From the NCBI GenBank assembly GCA_945904015.1, contig CAMDPK010000041.1:1-47429 (forward strand): 47,429 nucleotides of DNA. The letters are read 5' to 3'. The notes beneath the pieces are model-generated. The model worked only from the letters and a program-made list of their open reading frames with translations, made no database searches and was not told the DNA's origin. The translations under genes and the position numbers were made by a program. Source of the stretch: Candidatus Kuenenia stuttgartensis (GTDB lineage Bacteria; Planctomycetota; Planctomycetia; Planctomycetales; Planctomycetaceae). Below, one piece after another: positions 38,532 through 47,267 of the stretch (positions within the stretch are counted from its first letter, which is position 1; every line of letters starts with the position of its first letter).

Positions 38532-39250
38532 GGCTTCTCTCCGAGATAAATCGTCGCGATGCCGAACGTCAGCGGCTTCCAAACGATGTTGTGCAGTCCC
38601 GCCTGCCGCATCAATTCGGCCAACGCTTCGCCTTGAGGAAACTCACTGACTGACTGCGGCAAATAGTTGTACGCCGCCTGTTGATTCCGCATCAGCACTT
38701 GCCCGATCCTCGGCAGCACGTTGCGGAAATACCAGAGATAGATTGCTCGGAACAGCCGATTGGTCGGCGTCGAGAACTCCAGCACCACGACTTTGCCACC
38801 CGACTGGCAGACGCGAGTCATTTCGCGCAGCCCGACGTCCGTCCGTGTGACGTTGCGCAGTCCGAACGCGACCGAGACGATTTGAAATTGATTGTCGCCG
38901 AACGGCAGGTGCTGAGTGTCCGCTTCGACGAACTGCATCTGCTCCGGGTTAGCGACGCCTCGCACGCGCGACCATTTTGCACGCGCAAGTGCCAGCATCT
39001 CGTGCGTGAAGTCCGAGCCGACGACCGACACGCGCCGGCCGCTGGCTCGCCAATAAGCCAGCGCCAGATCGCCCGTTCCCGTGCAGACGTCAAGCACCGG
39101 AGCCGCACCCGTCGGCCGAGCCAACCGCACCGCTCGCCAACGCCAATAGATGTCGGTGCCTCCCGACAACAGATGATTCATAAAATCGTAACGAGCCGAA
39201 ATCTCACCGAACATCCGGCGAACACGACTCTCCGATTTATCGACTGTCAT
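38528..39250 (-). CDS. ubiE: demethylmenaquinone methyltransferase
   Basis: This 240-residue SAM-dependent methyltransferase performs the last C-methylation of menaquinone (and ubiquinone where present). It contains RVRRMFGEISARYDFMNHLLSGG, PVLDVCTGTGDLALAY (SAM motif I), VGSDFTHEMLALAR, EADTQHLPFGDNQFQIVSVAFGLRNVTR, GGKVVVLEFSTP and the C-terminal VWKPLTFGIATIYLGEKP. A Met five codons upstream (39265) is also possible. With ubiD and ubiX in the same set, the product is probably menaquinone; the set is a good match to late steps of the futalosine route. A single-arm GGCAGGTT repeat lies just upstream. Confidence 0.95.
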   Translation of the reverse strand: MTVDKSESRVRRMFGEISARYDFMNHLLSGGTDIYWRWRAVRLARPTGAAPVLDVCTGTGDLALAYWRASGRRVSVVGSDFTHEMLALARAKWSRVRGVANPEQMQFVEADTQHLPFGDNQFQIVSVAFGLRNVTRTDVGLREMTRVCQSGGKVVVLEFSTPTNRLFRAIYLWYFRNVLPRIGQVLMRNQQAAYNYLPQSVSEFPQGEALAELMRQAGLHNIVWKPLTFGIATIYLGEKP

Positions 39251-39267
39251 TGTGCCGCTTCCCAACC

Positions 39268-39290
39268 GTGGGGCAGGTTTTCAACCTGCC
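39268..39290. repeat. GGCAGGTT repeat, single arm (copy 5)
   Basis: One 23-base arm (GTGGGGCAG...AACCTGCC) without its partner lies in the ubiD-ubiE gap. The half-element is itself palindromic around TTTTCAA. Downstream sequence (agtttcgcaacc) keeps no second arm, so this is a decayed or half-size unit. Confidence 0.8.
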
Positions 39291-39336
39291 AGTTTCGCAA
39301 CCAGGAATCCATCCAACCGCAATCGCTCGCGACGCT

Positions 39337-40833
39337 TCACAGCCCAAACTCCGGCCACCGAGCTTGCAGCCGTTGCTCGATCTCCGCCGTCCAGCGCAAC
39401 GGTTGAGCGACTCGCGCCGCTCCGGCTTCGCCCGGCAACTTGCGAGTCGCATCCATACCGAGCTTTCGGCCAACTCCGCGAATCGCGGTCGCGTGATCGA
39501 GCGGATCGGCGGGACCATCCCACAGAATCAAATCGCGAGCCGGATCGGCATGAGCCGCGACGCTCGACCAGACAGCATTCTCGTCTCGCACGTCGATGAC
39601 GTCATCGACCACCACCAGCATCTTCGCAGTCGCGGCTCGGGGCAACGACCACAACGCGTGCATCACCTTGCGAGCTTGCTGGGCGTATGTCTTGCGAATA
39701 CTGGCAAACACGACATGCCGACTCGCCCCCGCGAACGGCCAACGCCAATCGACCAACTCCGGAATCCACAAACGCGCGAGCGGCAACAGCAAACGCTCGC
39801 ACGCACGGTCCAGCCAGTGACTCTCTGACGGAGCCGCTCCTGGAACCATCGTCGAAAAGATCGGGTTCGCGCGATGCGTGATCGCGGTGACTCGCATCAT
39901 CGGCAGCGATTCGCTCGGCCCGAAGAATCCCGTCTCGCGACTGATCGGCCCGGCGGATTCGAACGCCGCCTGCGGATCGACGAGGCCTTCGATCACGATC
40001 TCCGCCGACGCCGGAACCGTCAGCGGCACGGATCGAGCCGCAACCAATTCGACCGGACGGTTTCTCAAGAAACCCGCGAACACAAGCGGATCGGTTCGAC
40101 CCGGCAGCGGTGCCCACGCAGCCACTGACGTGATTGGATCGCCCCCCAGCACGACCGCCACCGGCATCTGCTGCCCGCGCGAGCCGTACTCGACCAGCAA
40201 CGACCACAACTCCGAGGTTTCATTTCCGTGAATCAGCAATCCGTCTCGCCCACGCACTTCCAGCGGCACGACACAGACATTCCTCCGCGCATCGCCTCCG
40301 GATTCTGTTCCCGTCAATTCTTCTTTCGGCGACTGGGTGTGCAGTTGCCCCCAAGTGATCGTCGGGGCTGCATCTGCCGGCCACATCGTCAGCGCGGGAA
40401 GGTCGGCAAGATTCACATCGCGACCGAGCTTGACGACTTGCTGACACAAGCCCGTCTTCACGACCGTCGGCGGCCATTGCGACAACTCGGCGAGTCGCGG
40501 CAAGAGCTTCCAGGTGTCGAGCTTTCCTCGCGGCAGTGAGATCGACAACCAATCGTCGATGCGGTGCGACAAGTCGTCCAACGAGGCCACGCCAAAAGCA
40601 GCGGCCAATCGGCGCGGACTTCCCAACAGGTTTGTCACAACCGGAGTCGACTGTCCTCGGACATGATCAAAGAGCACCGCCGGGCCACCCTGATCGTTTC
40701 GCAGGCGATCCGTGATAGCGGCGATCTCGTGAACGGCATCGACTTCGGCGGAGACGCGCACCAAGTCGCGCACGTCGTGCCACTGAGCCAGCCAGTCCGC
40801 CAGATGATCGCTCGCCATGTCCCCGCTCGTCAT
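39337..40833 (-). CDS. ubiD: UbiD-family decarboxylase
   Basis: This 498-residue prenyl-FMN-dependent decarboxylase has a UbiD-like N-terminal part (VSAEVDAVHEIAAITDRL, GGPAVLFDHV, TPVVTNLLGSPRRLAAAFG). Family core pieces follow: LPALTMWPADAAPTITWG, PVAVVLGGDP, PASAEIVIEGLVDPQAAFESAGPISRETGFFG with the acidic catalytic region, ITHRANPIFSTMVPG, HVVFASIRKTYAQQARKVMHALWS and KMLVVVDDVIDVRDENAVWSSVAAH. It would decarboxylate a prenylated aromatic acid in quinone synthesis, using cofactor made by UbiX encoded two genes downstream. It is first of the set. Confidence 0.93.
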   Translation of the reverse strand: MTSGDMASDHLADWLAQWHDVRDLVRVSAEVDAVHEIAAITDRLRNDQGGPAVLFDHVRGQSTPVVTNLLGSPRRLAAAFGVASLDDLSHRIDDWLSISLPRGKLDTWKLLPRLAELSQWPPTVVKTGLCQQVVKLGRDVNLADLPALTMWPADAAPTITWGQLHTQSPKEELTGTESGGDARRNVCVVPLEVRGRDGLLIHGNETSELWSLLVEYGSRGQQMPVAVVLGGDPITSVAAWAPLPGRTDPLVFAGFLRNRPVELVAARSVPLTVPASAEIVIEGLVDPQAAFESAGPISRETGFFGPSESLPMMRVTAITHRANPIFSTMVPGAAPSESHWLDRACERLLLPLARLWIPELVDWRWPFAGASRHVVFASIRKTYAQQARKVMHALWSLPRAATAKMLVVVDDVIDVRDENAVWSSVAAHADPARDLILWDGPADPLDHATAIRGVGRKLGMDATRKLPGEAGAARVAQPLRWTAEIEQRLQARWPEFGL

Positions 40834-40866
40834 TCAACGGCGTATCGCCGAAGCGCGGAGTTGTAG

Positions 40867-40886
40867 GACGGGCACTCTTGCCCGTC
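40867..40886. repeat. GACGGGCA hairpin
   Basis: The element gacgggca-ctct-tgcccgtc is a perfect 8-bp stem with a 4-base loop, lying between the small coiled-coil gene's stop (40902) and the ubiD start (40833). No T-run follows. It has the look of another dispersed palindromic unit. Confidence 0.6.
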
Positions 40887-40901
40887 AAAGAGCGGCGCGG
40901 A

Positions 40902-41183
40902 TTAGTCTTGTTCCATCCGCATCTTGAGCTCGTCGCGTTCCTTGCGGGTGACTTCCAAATCGAACATCAGGTACTTGATGTCGAGCCGCAGTTGCGAGAG
41001 AGCTTCTTGGACCAACGCCAAAATCCGACGACGTCGGCGGACCGATTCGACGACTCGGCTGTACGCCGTCTCCAAATCATTTTGCAGCGGTTCGGGGAGG
41101 TCGGCGATCTTTTGTGCAAGATCAACCAACTCGCGGGGCAAGTCGGTCTCACCGGTGTCTGGGAATCGTGGTGTGGTGGTCAT
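40902..41183 (-). CDS. conserved hypothetical coiled-coil protein
   Basis: This 93-residue, strongly charged protein is nearly all helix: after MTTTPRFPDTGETDLP come the helices RELVDLAQKIADLPEPLQNDLETAYSRVVESVRRRRRIL and ALVQEALSQLRLDIKYLMFDLEVTRKERDELKMRMEQD, with heptad-like spacing of hydrophobics. There is no signal peptide and no cysteine. I recognise the look of a planctomycete-specific small protein but no named family. It is on the same strand as ubiD and 68 bases upstream of it, so it may share its transcript. A role as regulator or scaffold would be a guess. Confidence 0.7.
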   Translation of the reverse strand: MTTTPRFPDTGETDLPRELVDLAQKIADLPEPLQNDLETAYSRVVESVRRRRRILALVQEALSQLRLDIKYLMFDLEVTRKERDELKMRMEQD

Positions 41184-41521
41184 TTGAGGGATGCTCCTGA
41201 AGTTGTTCCGGCAGGAAGTCTTCAGATTTTGTGCCGCTCAGCGCGATTCCACAAGCAGAAAGCCAAAACCCTTTGGTGGACTTGGAGTTGTGATTTTCAG
41301 AATGTCGCGGGTCCGAATGTGCGGATCGCAATGATTGGCGCGGAGCTCATCTTGGCTCGTTTCGCAAGCGCTAGTAGAGTCCGCCACTTACAGCAAAAAA
41401 TGGGTTGCGACGCGCTTGCCGGGTGTTCAACGCTGTGGCAAGAAAGCGACACAGACTCGTTTCACAAAGTCAACAAATTCCGACCGGCGGAAGTCCGGTT
41501 GTTCCGGTTGCGCAAAGTCCC
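41184..41521. other. divergent intergenic region with possible promoter
   Basis: This 338-base gap separates the divergent coiled-coil gene and the 1015-residue exported protein. No gene is supported. A weak sigma-70-like pair on the plus strand, TTGGCT (41352-41357) and TAGAGT (41375-41380) with 17-base spacing, could drive the large gene. Nearer its start, the stretch ccggcggaagtccggttgttccgg could form small hairpins. Confidence 0.35.
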
Positions 41522-44500
41522 ATGGACGGATTGAACACGCAGGAAGCGTCGTTACCGAGCGCTGGTCGGCCAAATCGTTGGCTGACTCACGGGATAGTGT
41601 CGTTGCTCGTCCTGGCTTCCGCGTTCACCGCGCAGGCGGACGAGTACTTTGAAGGCTTTGAAGACGATCAGCCTTCGTGGAAGTTACGTCGGTCCGACAG
41701 CACATTGGAAAAAAACTCGCAACAGACTCGACTGACCAACTCGAAGCTGGCCTTCCGGGGCAACGGAGTCGAACAGTTTGTGTTTCGGGCCACTGGAAGT
41801 CCGACCCAACTTGTGCTCGATCACGAGCTGCCGGTGGCTCAGGCGATCGACGATCTGAAACTCAAGCTGCACGTGCGAGCGACTGGCGGTGCGGTTCGCA
41901 TCGGACTGCGAGTCGTCTTCCCCCGGCAGAGCGATCCCAGAGCTCCCGCCAAGCAACTCAAAACCGTGTTTTACGGCGACTCGTACACCAAAGTCGGAAG
42001 CTGGCAAGAGCTGAAAGTCGGTACCTCGACCAAGGCATTGCAGGAGGAGAAACGTCGACTGCGTGCCGAGTTGCGGCCCACGACGCTCGACTTGGATCAG
42101 GCGGTTGTGGACCGCGTCGTTTTGGAACTGTCGCTCGATTCTGGGAAGACCGAGTTGCTGGTGGACGAACTTCGTTTCGGACCGTTCGTGAAGCCAGTCG
42201 CTCAAGGGAACATTCAGCTTGCTCAGAACACCGAGGAGGTTGCTCGCTGGCCAGTGTCGTTTCAGTTGGATCGTTTGTCGGTGGATGGGAAACCATTTTT
42301 CCTCCGCATGCTGCCGTATCACGGAGAGCGAGTGGAGGACTTACGCGACGCGGGCTTCAACGTCATCTGGATCCCAGAAGCGAGCGACTTGGAATTGCAG
42401 CGTTCGCTGAAACAACATGGACTCTGGGGAATGGCCGCACCTCCACAACTGCGAGGATCGACGGGCAGTTCGCTCGATCACGAGTCCGCCGGGTTGCTGC
42501 CGATTCCGCGCGAGTGGGACAACCTGCTGGCCTGGAATTTGGGAGTCGCCGTTTCGCCGGAGGCGCAGCGAAACGTGTTGCAGTGGGTCTCGCAGGTGAA
42601 AAGTGCCGACCGCGAACGGCATCGCCCGATCATGATCGACGTCACGGGGGGCGAGCGAATTTACTCGCGAAACACGGAAATGCTGGGAACCAGCCGGCAC
42701 ATGTTCAATTCGACGATGACGTTCAAGACCTACCGCGAGTCGTTGGACCAGCATCGCAAGCTGGCACGGCCGGGAACGTTTCTCTTCACTTGGCTGCCGA
42801 CCGAGCCGATGCCGGACATCGCACAACAGCGGCAAGCGGCGGGGCGGATTCCAATCATCATCGAGCCGGAGCAAATCTTTTTGGGAGCACACAGCGCACT
42901 CGCCGCGGGATGTCGTGGGCTGGGCTTTTCATTGAGCGAATCGCTCGATGCAAAAACTCCGGGAGGCTCCGAGCGACGACTCGCGATTGGCCTGCTCAAT
43001 CTCGAACTGGCGCTGCTCGAGGACTACCTCGCCGCCGGAACGCTGGTCGAGCAACGTCCATTCGCGATCACGGCTCCGTCCGTTTCGAGCATCAGATCGC
43101 ATGACGTCGCGGTTCGGAATTCAGCGATCTCGCGAGCGGACAAGGACGCGAGACTCACGGCGTACAAGTCAGACGTGCTGCGCGAGCGCCGCATCCGCAG
43201 CGAGCTGGAGGCGGCGGTGTTCCGCACCGACAAAGCGACGCTCTTGTTGCCGATTTGGTACGAAGACGACGCCCAATTTGTGCCCGGCCAACTCGCAGCG
43301 CCGGGCGCGACAATTGACGTCGCCAGCGTCCCCGAAACCGCATTCGCCTACGACGTCACGACCACGCGCATTGCCCCTTTGACCAGCGAACCGATTCCCG
43401 GAGGACGCCGAGTCAAGCTGCCCGCCTTCGACACGACTGCCGCAATCATCGTCACGTCCGATCCCAGCGTGATCGCAGATCTGAAACGCAAGATGGAAAC
43501 CATGCAGGCTCAGAGCGCCCGCAATTGGATCGAGTTGGCCAAGGCGAAACTCAACCGCGTGCGGATCGCCGACGATGAGCTGACGAAGCTGGGAGCCGGA
43601 CAGCCGGATGCTCCGCAACTGTTGGCTCAAGCCCGCGCAAACATCCAAAAGGCGGAAGGGATCTTCCCCGGCGATGCTCTCGATCGTGCAATCGCGCAGG
43701 CGCGTGAAGCCGGCCAGCGCAAGTCGCCGAACTCCGCAGATTTCGTGCAGCTTCGCAAACAGTTCGACGCAGCGGCGAGACACAGCCAAACGGCACTGCA
43801 GTTGCTGCGCATCTTGCAGAAGGCACATTGGGAGACGGCGACACATCGCTTGAAGTCGCCGGTTGGAAGTCCGCACACGCTTTGTTTTCAGACGCTGCCG
43901 GATCATTGGCGATTGATCGCCACGCTCGGCAAGTCGACGACGCGAGCCTCGGAAAATCTGCTGACCAAAGGGGACTTCGAGGTGCTCGACTTCCCAACGT
44001 TGTCACGGTTCGGGTGGCAATCCGTCCCAACAACATTGCCGGCAGGAGTCCGTGCTGCCGTCCAAGTCCTGACCACAACAGGACACGAAAAACGCGACAG
44101 CCGTTGCCTGCGACTCGTGGCGGCTCCCGACACAAACAACGATTCGCCCAGCATGCTCGATGTGCCACCGATCACGTTGGCTGCACCGCCAATCGCGGTG
44201 CGGGCAGGCCAAGTGCTACACATCAGTGGTTGGGTCCGTGTCGCCTCAGCGATCACCGGCAGCTTCGATGGCGTGACACTCAGCGACAATCTCACCGGCC
44301 GCACCGGCGCGTGGCGCTGGCAGGAAAAGCGCGAATGGCAACGCTTCGAAATGCTGCGAGAAGCCTACCAAGATGGACCGTTCGCTCTGACGATCACTCT
44401 GCACGGCCTCGGCGACGTGCAATTCGATGACTTGGAAGTGATTGCGCACGATCCTCCCGGAGAATCCCGGCTCGCGACTCACACAGAATCGGCAACGGAA

Positions 44501-44569
44501 CCCGAATCAAAAGCCGGACGATTCGATTTCTGGAAGTACGTGCCGAAGCTCCCGCAACGCATGAAGTGA
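41522..44569 (+). CDS. large exported protein: beta-sandwich, TIM-barrel-like and CBM-like domains
   Basis: This 1015-residue protein has a signal peptide (hydrophobic core WLTHGIVSLLVLASAFTAQA, cut near AQA-DE). Residues about 25-235 look like a beta-sandwich with FEGFEDDQPSWKL and VRIGLRVVFPR. From about 245 to 560 comes a glycosidase-like barrel opening with LSVDGKPFFLRMLPYHGERVEDLRDAGFNVIWIPEA and including AAGCRGLGFSLSESL; no clear catalytic acid pair is evident. A helical region follows (about 660-780, LKRKMETMQAQSARNWIELAKAKL). A C-terminal galactose-binding-like domain begins near residue 810 (NLLTKGDFEVLDFPTLSRFGW ... GLGDVQFDDLEVI). The function is unknown, probably polysaccharide-related at the surface. 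Start chosen at MDGLNTQEASLP, just before the signal. Confidence 0.75.
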   Translation: MDGLNTQEASLPSAGRPNRWLTHGIVSLLVLASAFTAQADEYFEGFEDDQPSWKLRRSDSTLEKNSQQTRLTNSKLAFRGNGVEQFVFRATGSPTQLVLDHELPVAQAIDDLKLKLHVRATGGAVRIGLRVVFPRQSDPRAPAKQLKTVFYGDSYTKVGSWQELKVGTSTKALQEEKRRLRAELRPTTLDLDQAVVDRVVLELSLDSGKTELLVDELRFGPFVKPVAQGNIQLAQNTEEVARWPVSFQLDRLSVDGKPFFLRMLPYHGERVEDLRDAGFNVIWIPEASDLELQRSLKQHGLWGMAAPPQLRGSTGSSLDHESAGLLPIPREWDNLLAWNLGVAVSPEAQRNVLQWVSQVKSADRERHRPIMIDVTGGERIYSRNTEMLGTSRHMFNSTMTFKTYRESLDQHRKLARPGTFLFTWLPTEPMPDIAQQRQAAGRIPIIIEPEQIFLGAHSALAAGCRGLGFSLSESLDAKTPGGSERRLAIGLLNLELALLEDYLAAGTLVEQRPFAITAPSVSSIRSHDVAVRNSAISRADKDARLTAYKSDVLRERRIRSELEAAVFRTDKATLLLPIWYEDDAQFVPGQLAAPGATIDVASVPETAFAYDVTTTRIAPLTSEPIPGGRRVKLPAFDTTAAIIVTSDPSVIADLKRKMETMQAQSARNWIELAKAKLNRVRIADDELTKLGAGQPDAPQLLAQARANIQKAEGIFPGDALDRAIAQAREAGQRKSPNSADFVQLRKQFDAAARHSQTALQLLRILQKAHWETATHRLKSPVGSPHTLCFQTLPDHWRLIATLGKSTTRASENLLTKGDFEVLDFPTLSRFGWQSVPTTLPAGVRAAVQVLTTTGHEKRDSRCLRLVAAPDTNNDSPSMLDVPPITLAAPPIAVRAGQVLHISGWVRVASAITGSFDGVTLSDNLTGRTGAWRWQEKREWQRFEMLREAYQDGPFALTITLHGLGDVQFDDLEVIAHDPPGESRLATHTESATEPESKAGRFDFWKYVPKLPQRMK

Positions 44570-44592
44570 GATGACTCGTTGTCAGCCACCCT

Positions 44593-44650
44593 AGCACGAC
44601 GCGCCAGCGAGCGGTTTTTCTCGAACAATCACTCGTTGGCGCGTCGTGCT
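44593..44650. repeat. AGCACGACGCG inverted repeat, copy 2
   Basis: The arms at 44593-44613 and 44630-44650 pair with a few mismatches and share the core acgacgcg-(c)-agcgag and the loop part tcg-acaatcactcg with the copy at 37817. It starts 23 bases after the stop of the large exported protein and lies about 150 bases before ftsH. Confidence 0.85.
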
Positions 44651-44798
44651 GGGGAGTCTGAGACTTTTCCCAAGCGGAATCATTGGCCGACCGCACGGTC
44701 GTGTCTGGACGTGGTTGACCGGCTTGCGCGCAGGGCCGTACATTCCGGCCGAACTTTTGATTCCTGTTGTGCCGATTCGGCCTGCCGCGCAGCTCACC

Positions 44799-46832
44799 AT
44801 GTCCAATTCTGATTCGCCCCCTCCCGCCTCGCCCCCGCCGTCTGGCTCAAAATCCCCTGATTCTCCGAAGCGGCCAGAGAAATCGCCGTCGTCAGGGAAC
44901 GTGTTTTGGTACTTGATGCTCGGCTTTGTGTTTGCCGCGCTGGCGTACTCATGGTCGACGCGGCCGAGCAACCCCACGACGATCTCGTTCAGTGAGTTCC
45001 TGGATGGCCTCAAAGGGGACGATCCCAAATACAGCAAGCTTAACGTCCATGAATTGGTGATCGATCGCGGCTACATCACGTTTCAGTCCGAAGCCAACGG
45101 CACGGACGGCGAGCCTCCCAAGTCCGCCAAGCACTGGCAAGTGCCCATCGAGAAACTCTTCGAGGCCGACCAAGGCCGGCTGCTGAGCGTGCTGGAATCC
45201 AAAGACATCCGGCACAGCTACTCGAAGCCCATCTCGCCGTGGCCGGAGTTGATGGTCTACACCGTGTTCCTGGTGCTGTTTCTGGTGTTCTTCCTGTTCA
45301 TGCTGCGTCGCCTCGGCGGGCCGGGAGCGGCCATGTCGTTCAGCCGCAGCCGCGGCAAGCTGTTCGCGCAGGAAGATGTCAAAGTCACATTCGCCGACGC
45401 CGCCGGCATCGACGAGGCCGTCGAAGAGTTGAAAGAAGTCGTCGAGTTCCTGAAGACGCCGCAAAAGTATCAAGCCCTCGGCGGACGCATCCCGCGCGGA
45501 GTGCTGCTGGTTGGCCCACCGGGCACCGGCAAGACCCTGCTCGCGAAAGCGGTCGCGGGCGAAGCGGGTGTGCCGTTCTTTAGCCTCAGCGGCTCGGACT
45601 TCGTCGAGATGTTCGTCGGCGTCGGTGCGGCACGAGTGCGCGACATGTTCCAGCAAGCGGGCACACGTTCTCCCGCGATCATCTTCATCGACGAACTCGA
45701 TGCGCTCGGCAAAGTGCGTGGCAGCGGGATGCCCGGCGGACACGACGAACGCGATCAAACGCTCAACGCGCTGCTGGTCGAGATGGACGGGTTCAGTTCC
45801 GATCAAAGCGTGATCGTGATGGCCGCAACCAACCGGCCGGAAACGCTCGACCCCGCCCTACTCCGCCCCGGACGATTCGATCGGCATGTCCTGGTCGATC
45901 GACCAGACATCCGTGGCCGCGAGGCGATCCTGAAAGTCCACGCCAAGAAGGTCAAATGCAATGACAGCGTGGACCTCCTGCGATTGGCCAAACTGACTCC
46001 CGGCTTCGTCGGAGCGGACCTCGCGAACCTCGTCAACGAGGCCGCGCTGCTGGCCGCTCGCGGCGACAAAAAGTTCGTCACGATGCACGAGTTCGAAGAG
46101 GGCATCGACCGCGTCGTCGCCGGACTCGAAAAGCAAACGCGGATCATCCCGGAAGACGAGAAAATCCGCGTCGCCTATCACGAGTGCGGTCACGCGCTGG
46201 TCGCGAGCAGCCTGCCGCACACCGATCCGGTCCACAAAATCTCGATCATCCCGCGCGGCCTCGGAGCACTCGGCTACACGATGCAGCGGCCGGAAGGGGA
46301 CCGCTCGCTGGTCACGCAGACCGAACTGCATCACCGCATCTGCGTCCTGCTGGGTGGCATCGCCGCCGAGCAGATTGTCTTCAAAGAAACCTCGACCGGC
46401 GCGCAGAACGATTTGCAACGCGCCACCGACATCGCCCGCCGCATGGTCACGGAATTCGGCATGAGCCAAAAGCTCGGCCGAGTCTACTACAGCGAAGCCC
46501 GCCGCTCCCCGTTTCTCGGCGGCGGAACGCCGTCCGACGCCGTCCACAGCGAAGACACCGTGCGCGAAATCGACCTCGAAGTCCGCCGCCTGATCGACGA
46601 GTCGGCCACGATCGCGCTGGACATCCTCAACGAACGCCGCGAAGTGCTGGAGCACATGACCAAAGAGTTGCTCGAAATCGAAGTCATGGACGCCGACCAC
46701 CTCAAACGCATCCTCGACGAACACAAAACCGGCCCGCAACTCGTACCGGGCACGTTCGCCCAACCGGCCAGCGATGTTGCCAACGAAACGCCGCCCTCAA
46801 TGTTACGAGACGCGGCGGAAGGTCATCACTGA
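44799..46832 (+). CDS. ftsH: ATP-dependent zinc metalloprotease FtsH
   Basis: This 677-residue membrane-anchored AAA+ protease degrades misfolded membrane and regulatory proteins. The N-terminus is Pro/Ser-rich ([12 protein letters not shown]) before transmembrane helix 1 ([17 protein letters not shown]), a periplasmic domain, and helix 2 ([19 protein letters not shown]). The AAA module has Walker A GPPGTGKT (239-246), pore motif MFVGVG, Walker [12 protein letters not shown] and the [24 protein letters not shown]. The protease zinc site is HECGH (461-465, usually HEAGH), with the third ligand Asp in [17 protein letters not shown] chose Met at 44799 (MSNSDSPPP); the upstream frame overlaps the inverted repeat. 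The ribosome site is weak. Confidence 0.96.
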   Translation: MSNSDSPPPASPPPSGSKSPDSPKRPEKSPSSGNVFWYLMLGFVFAALAYSWSTRPSNPTTISFSEFLDGLKGDDPKYSKLNVHELVIDRGYITFQSEANGTDGEPPKSAKHWQVPIEKLFEADQGRLLSVLESKDIRHSYSKPISPWPELMVYTVFLVLFLVFFLFMLRRLGGPGAAMSFSRSRGKLFAQEDVKVTFADAAGIDEAVEELKEVVEFLKTPQKYQALGGRIPRGVLLVGPPGTGKTLLAKAVAGEAGVPFFSLSGSDFVEMFVGVGAARVRDMFQQAGTRSPAIIFIDELDALGKVRGSGMPGGHDERDQTLNALLVEMDGFSSDQSVIVMAATNRPETLDPALLRPGRFDRHVLVDRPDIRGREAILKVHAKKVKCNDSVDLLRLAKLTPGFVGADLANLVNEAALLAARGDKKFVTMHEFEEGIDRVVAGLEKQTRIIPEDEKIRVAYHECGHALVASSLPHTDPVHKISIIPRGLGALGYTMQRPEGDRSLVTQTELHHRICVLLGGIAAEQIVFKETSTGAQNDLQRATDIARRMVTEFGMSQKLGRVYYSEARRSPFLGGGTPSDAVHSEDTVREIDLEVRRLIDESATIALDILNERREVLEHMTKELLEIEVMDADHLKRILDEHKTGPQLVPGTFAQPASDVANETPPSMLRDAAEGHH

Positions 46833-46901
46833 ACCAAATCGTCTCAGGCCGTGACACCTCCACGCGGGGGATGCTGGAACGGTAAGACTTCCGATGAACA
46901 C

Positions 46902-47267
46902 TCATTTTTTCGGTGGCCACGGGTAATTCTCGAAGGCGGTTTCTCGACGTGAGATCGCCTTCACGGAAATTGGCTTTCCGGTTTCCTTGATCTGTTCCGC
47001 CAACTTTTCGAGTAACTCGATATCTTTCTTGCGGTCGTCTTCCGTGGCGGGGCCACGCATTGGGCTTAGTCTCCGCGTCAGATGCGTCTTCCTCGTTACG
47101 GTAATCGCATCCAGTTGGATATCAGCGAGAGACATCTCCTTGCGCGGTTCCCACCACTCGCGGAGTTTTGCAAGATCTTTGGGAACATGACCATAAAAGG
47201 CGTTCCCAGTCGGGCGTTGGAACACGTTGACGTTCACGTCCACGATGTACCAGCAGATGCTCCCCAC
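46902..47267 (-). CDS. hypothetical protein, unrecognised
   Basis: This frame of 121 residues starts from a GTG at 47267. Its middle and C-terminal parts read as protein: NVFQRPTGNAFYGHVPKDLAKLREWWEPRKEM, DDRKKDIELLEKLAEQIKETGKPISVKAISRRETAF and the ending YPWPPKK. The N-terminal stretch (MGSICWYIVDVNVNV) has an odd composition, so the real start may be a later codon. I know no matching family. It is convergent with ftsH, 69 bases beyond the ftsH stop. Codon use looks slightly less GC-biased than its neighbours. It could be a fragment or accessory gene. Confidence 0.4.
   Translation of the reverse strand: MGSICWYIVDVNVNVFQRPTGNAFYGHVPKDLAKLREWWEPRKEMSLADIQLDAITVTRKTHLTRRLSPMRGPATEDDRKKDIELLEKLAEQIKETGKPISVKAISRRETAFENYPWPPKK

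Noticed and set aside
2617..39290. GGCAGGTT copies as a CRISPR array or insertion-sequence ends
   Set aside because: The copies are kilobases apart with no spacers between them, and no transposase lies between any pair.
41384..41520. Leader of the 1015-residue gene as a riboswitch
   Set aside because: I compared it with GEMM-type c-di-GMP and other common folds by eye and found no conserved core, only small GC hairpins.
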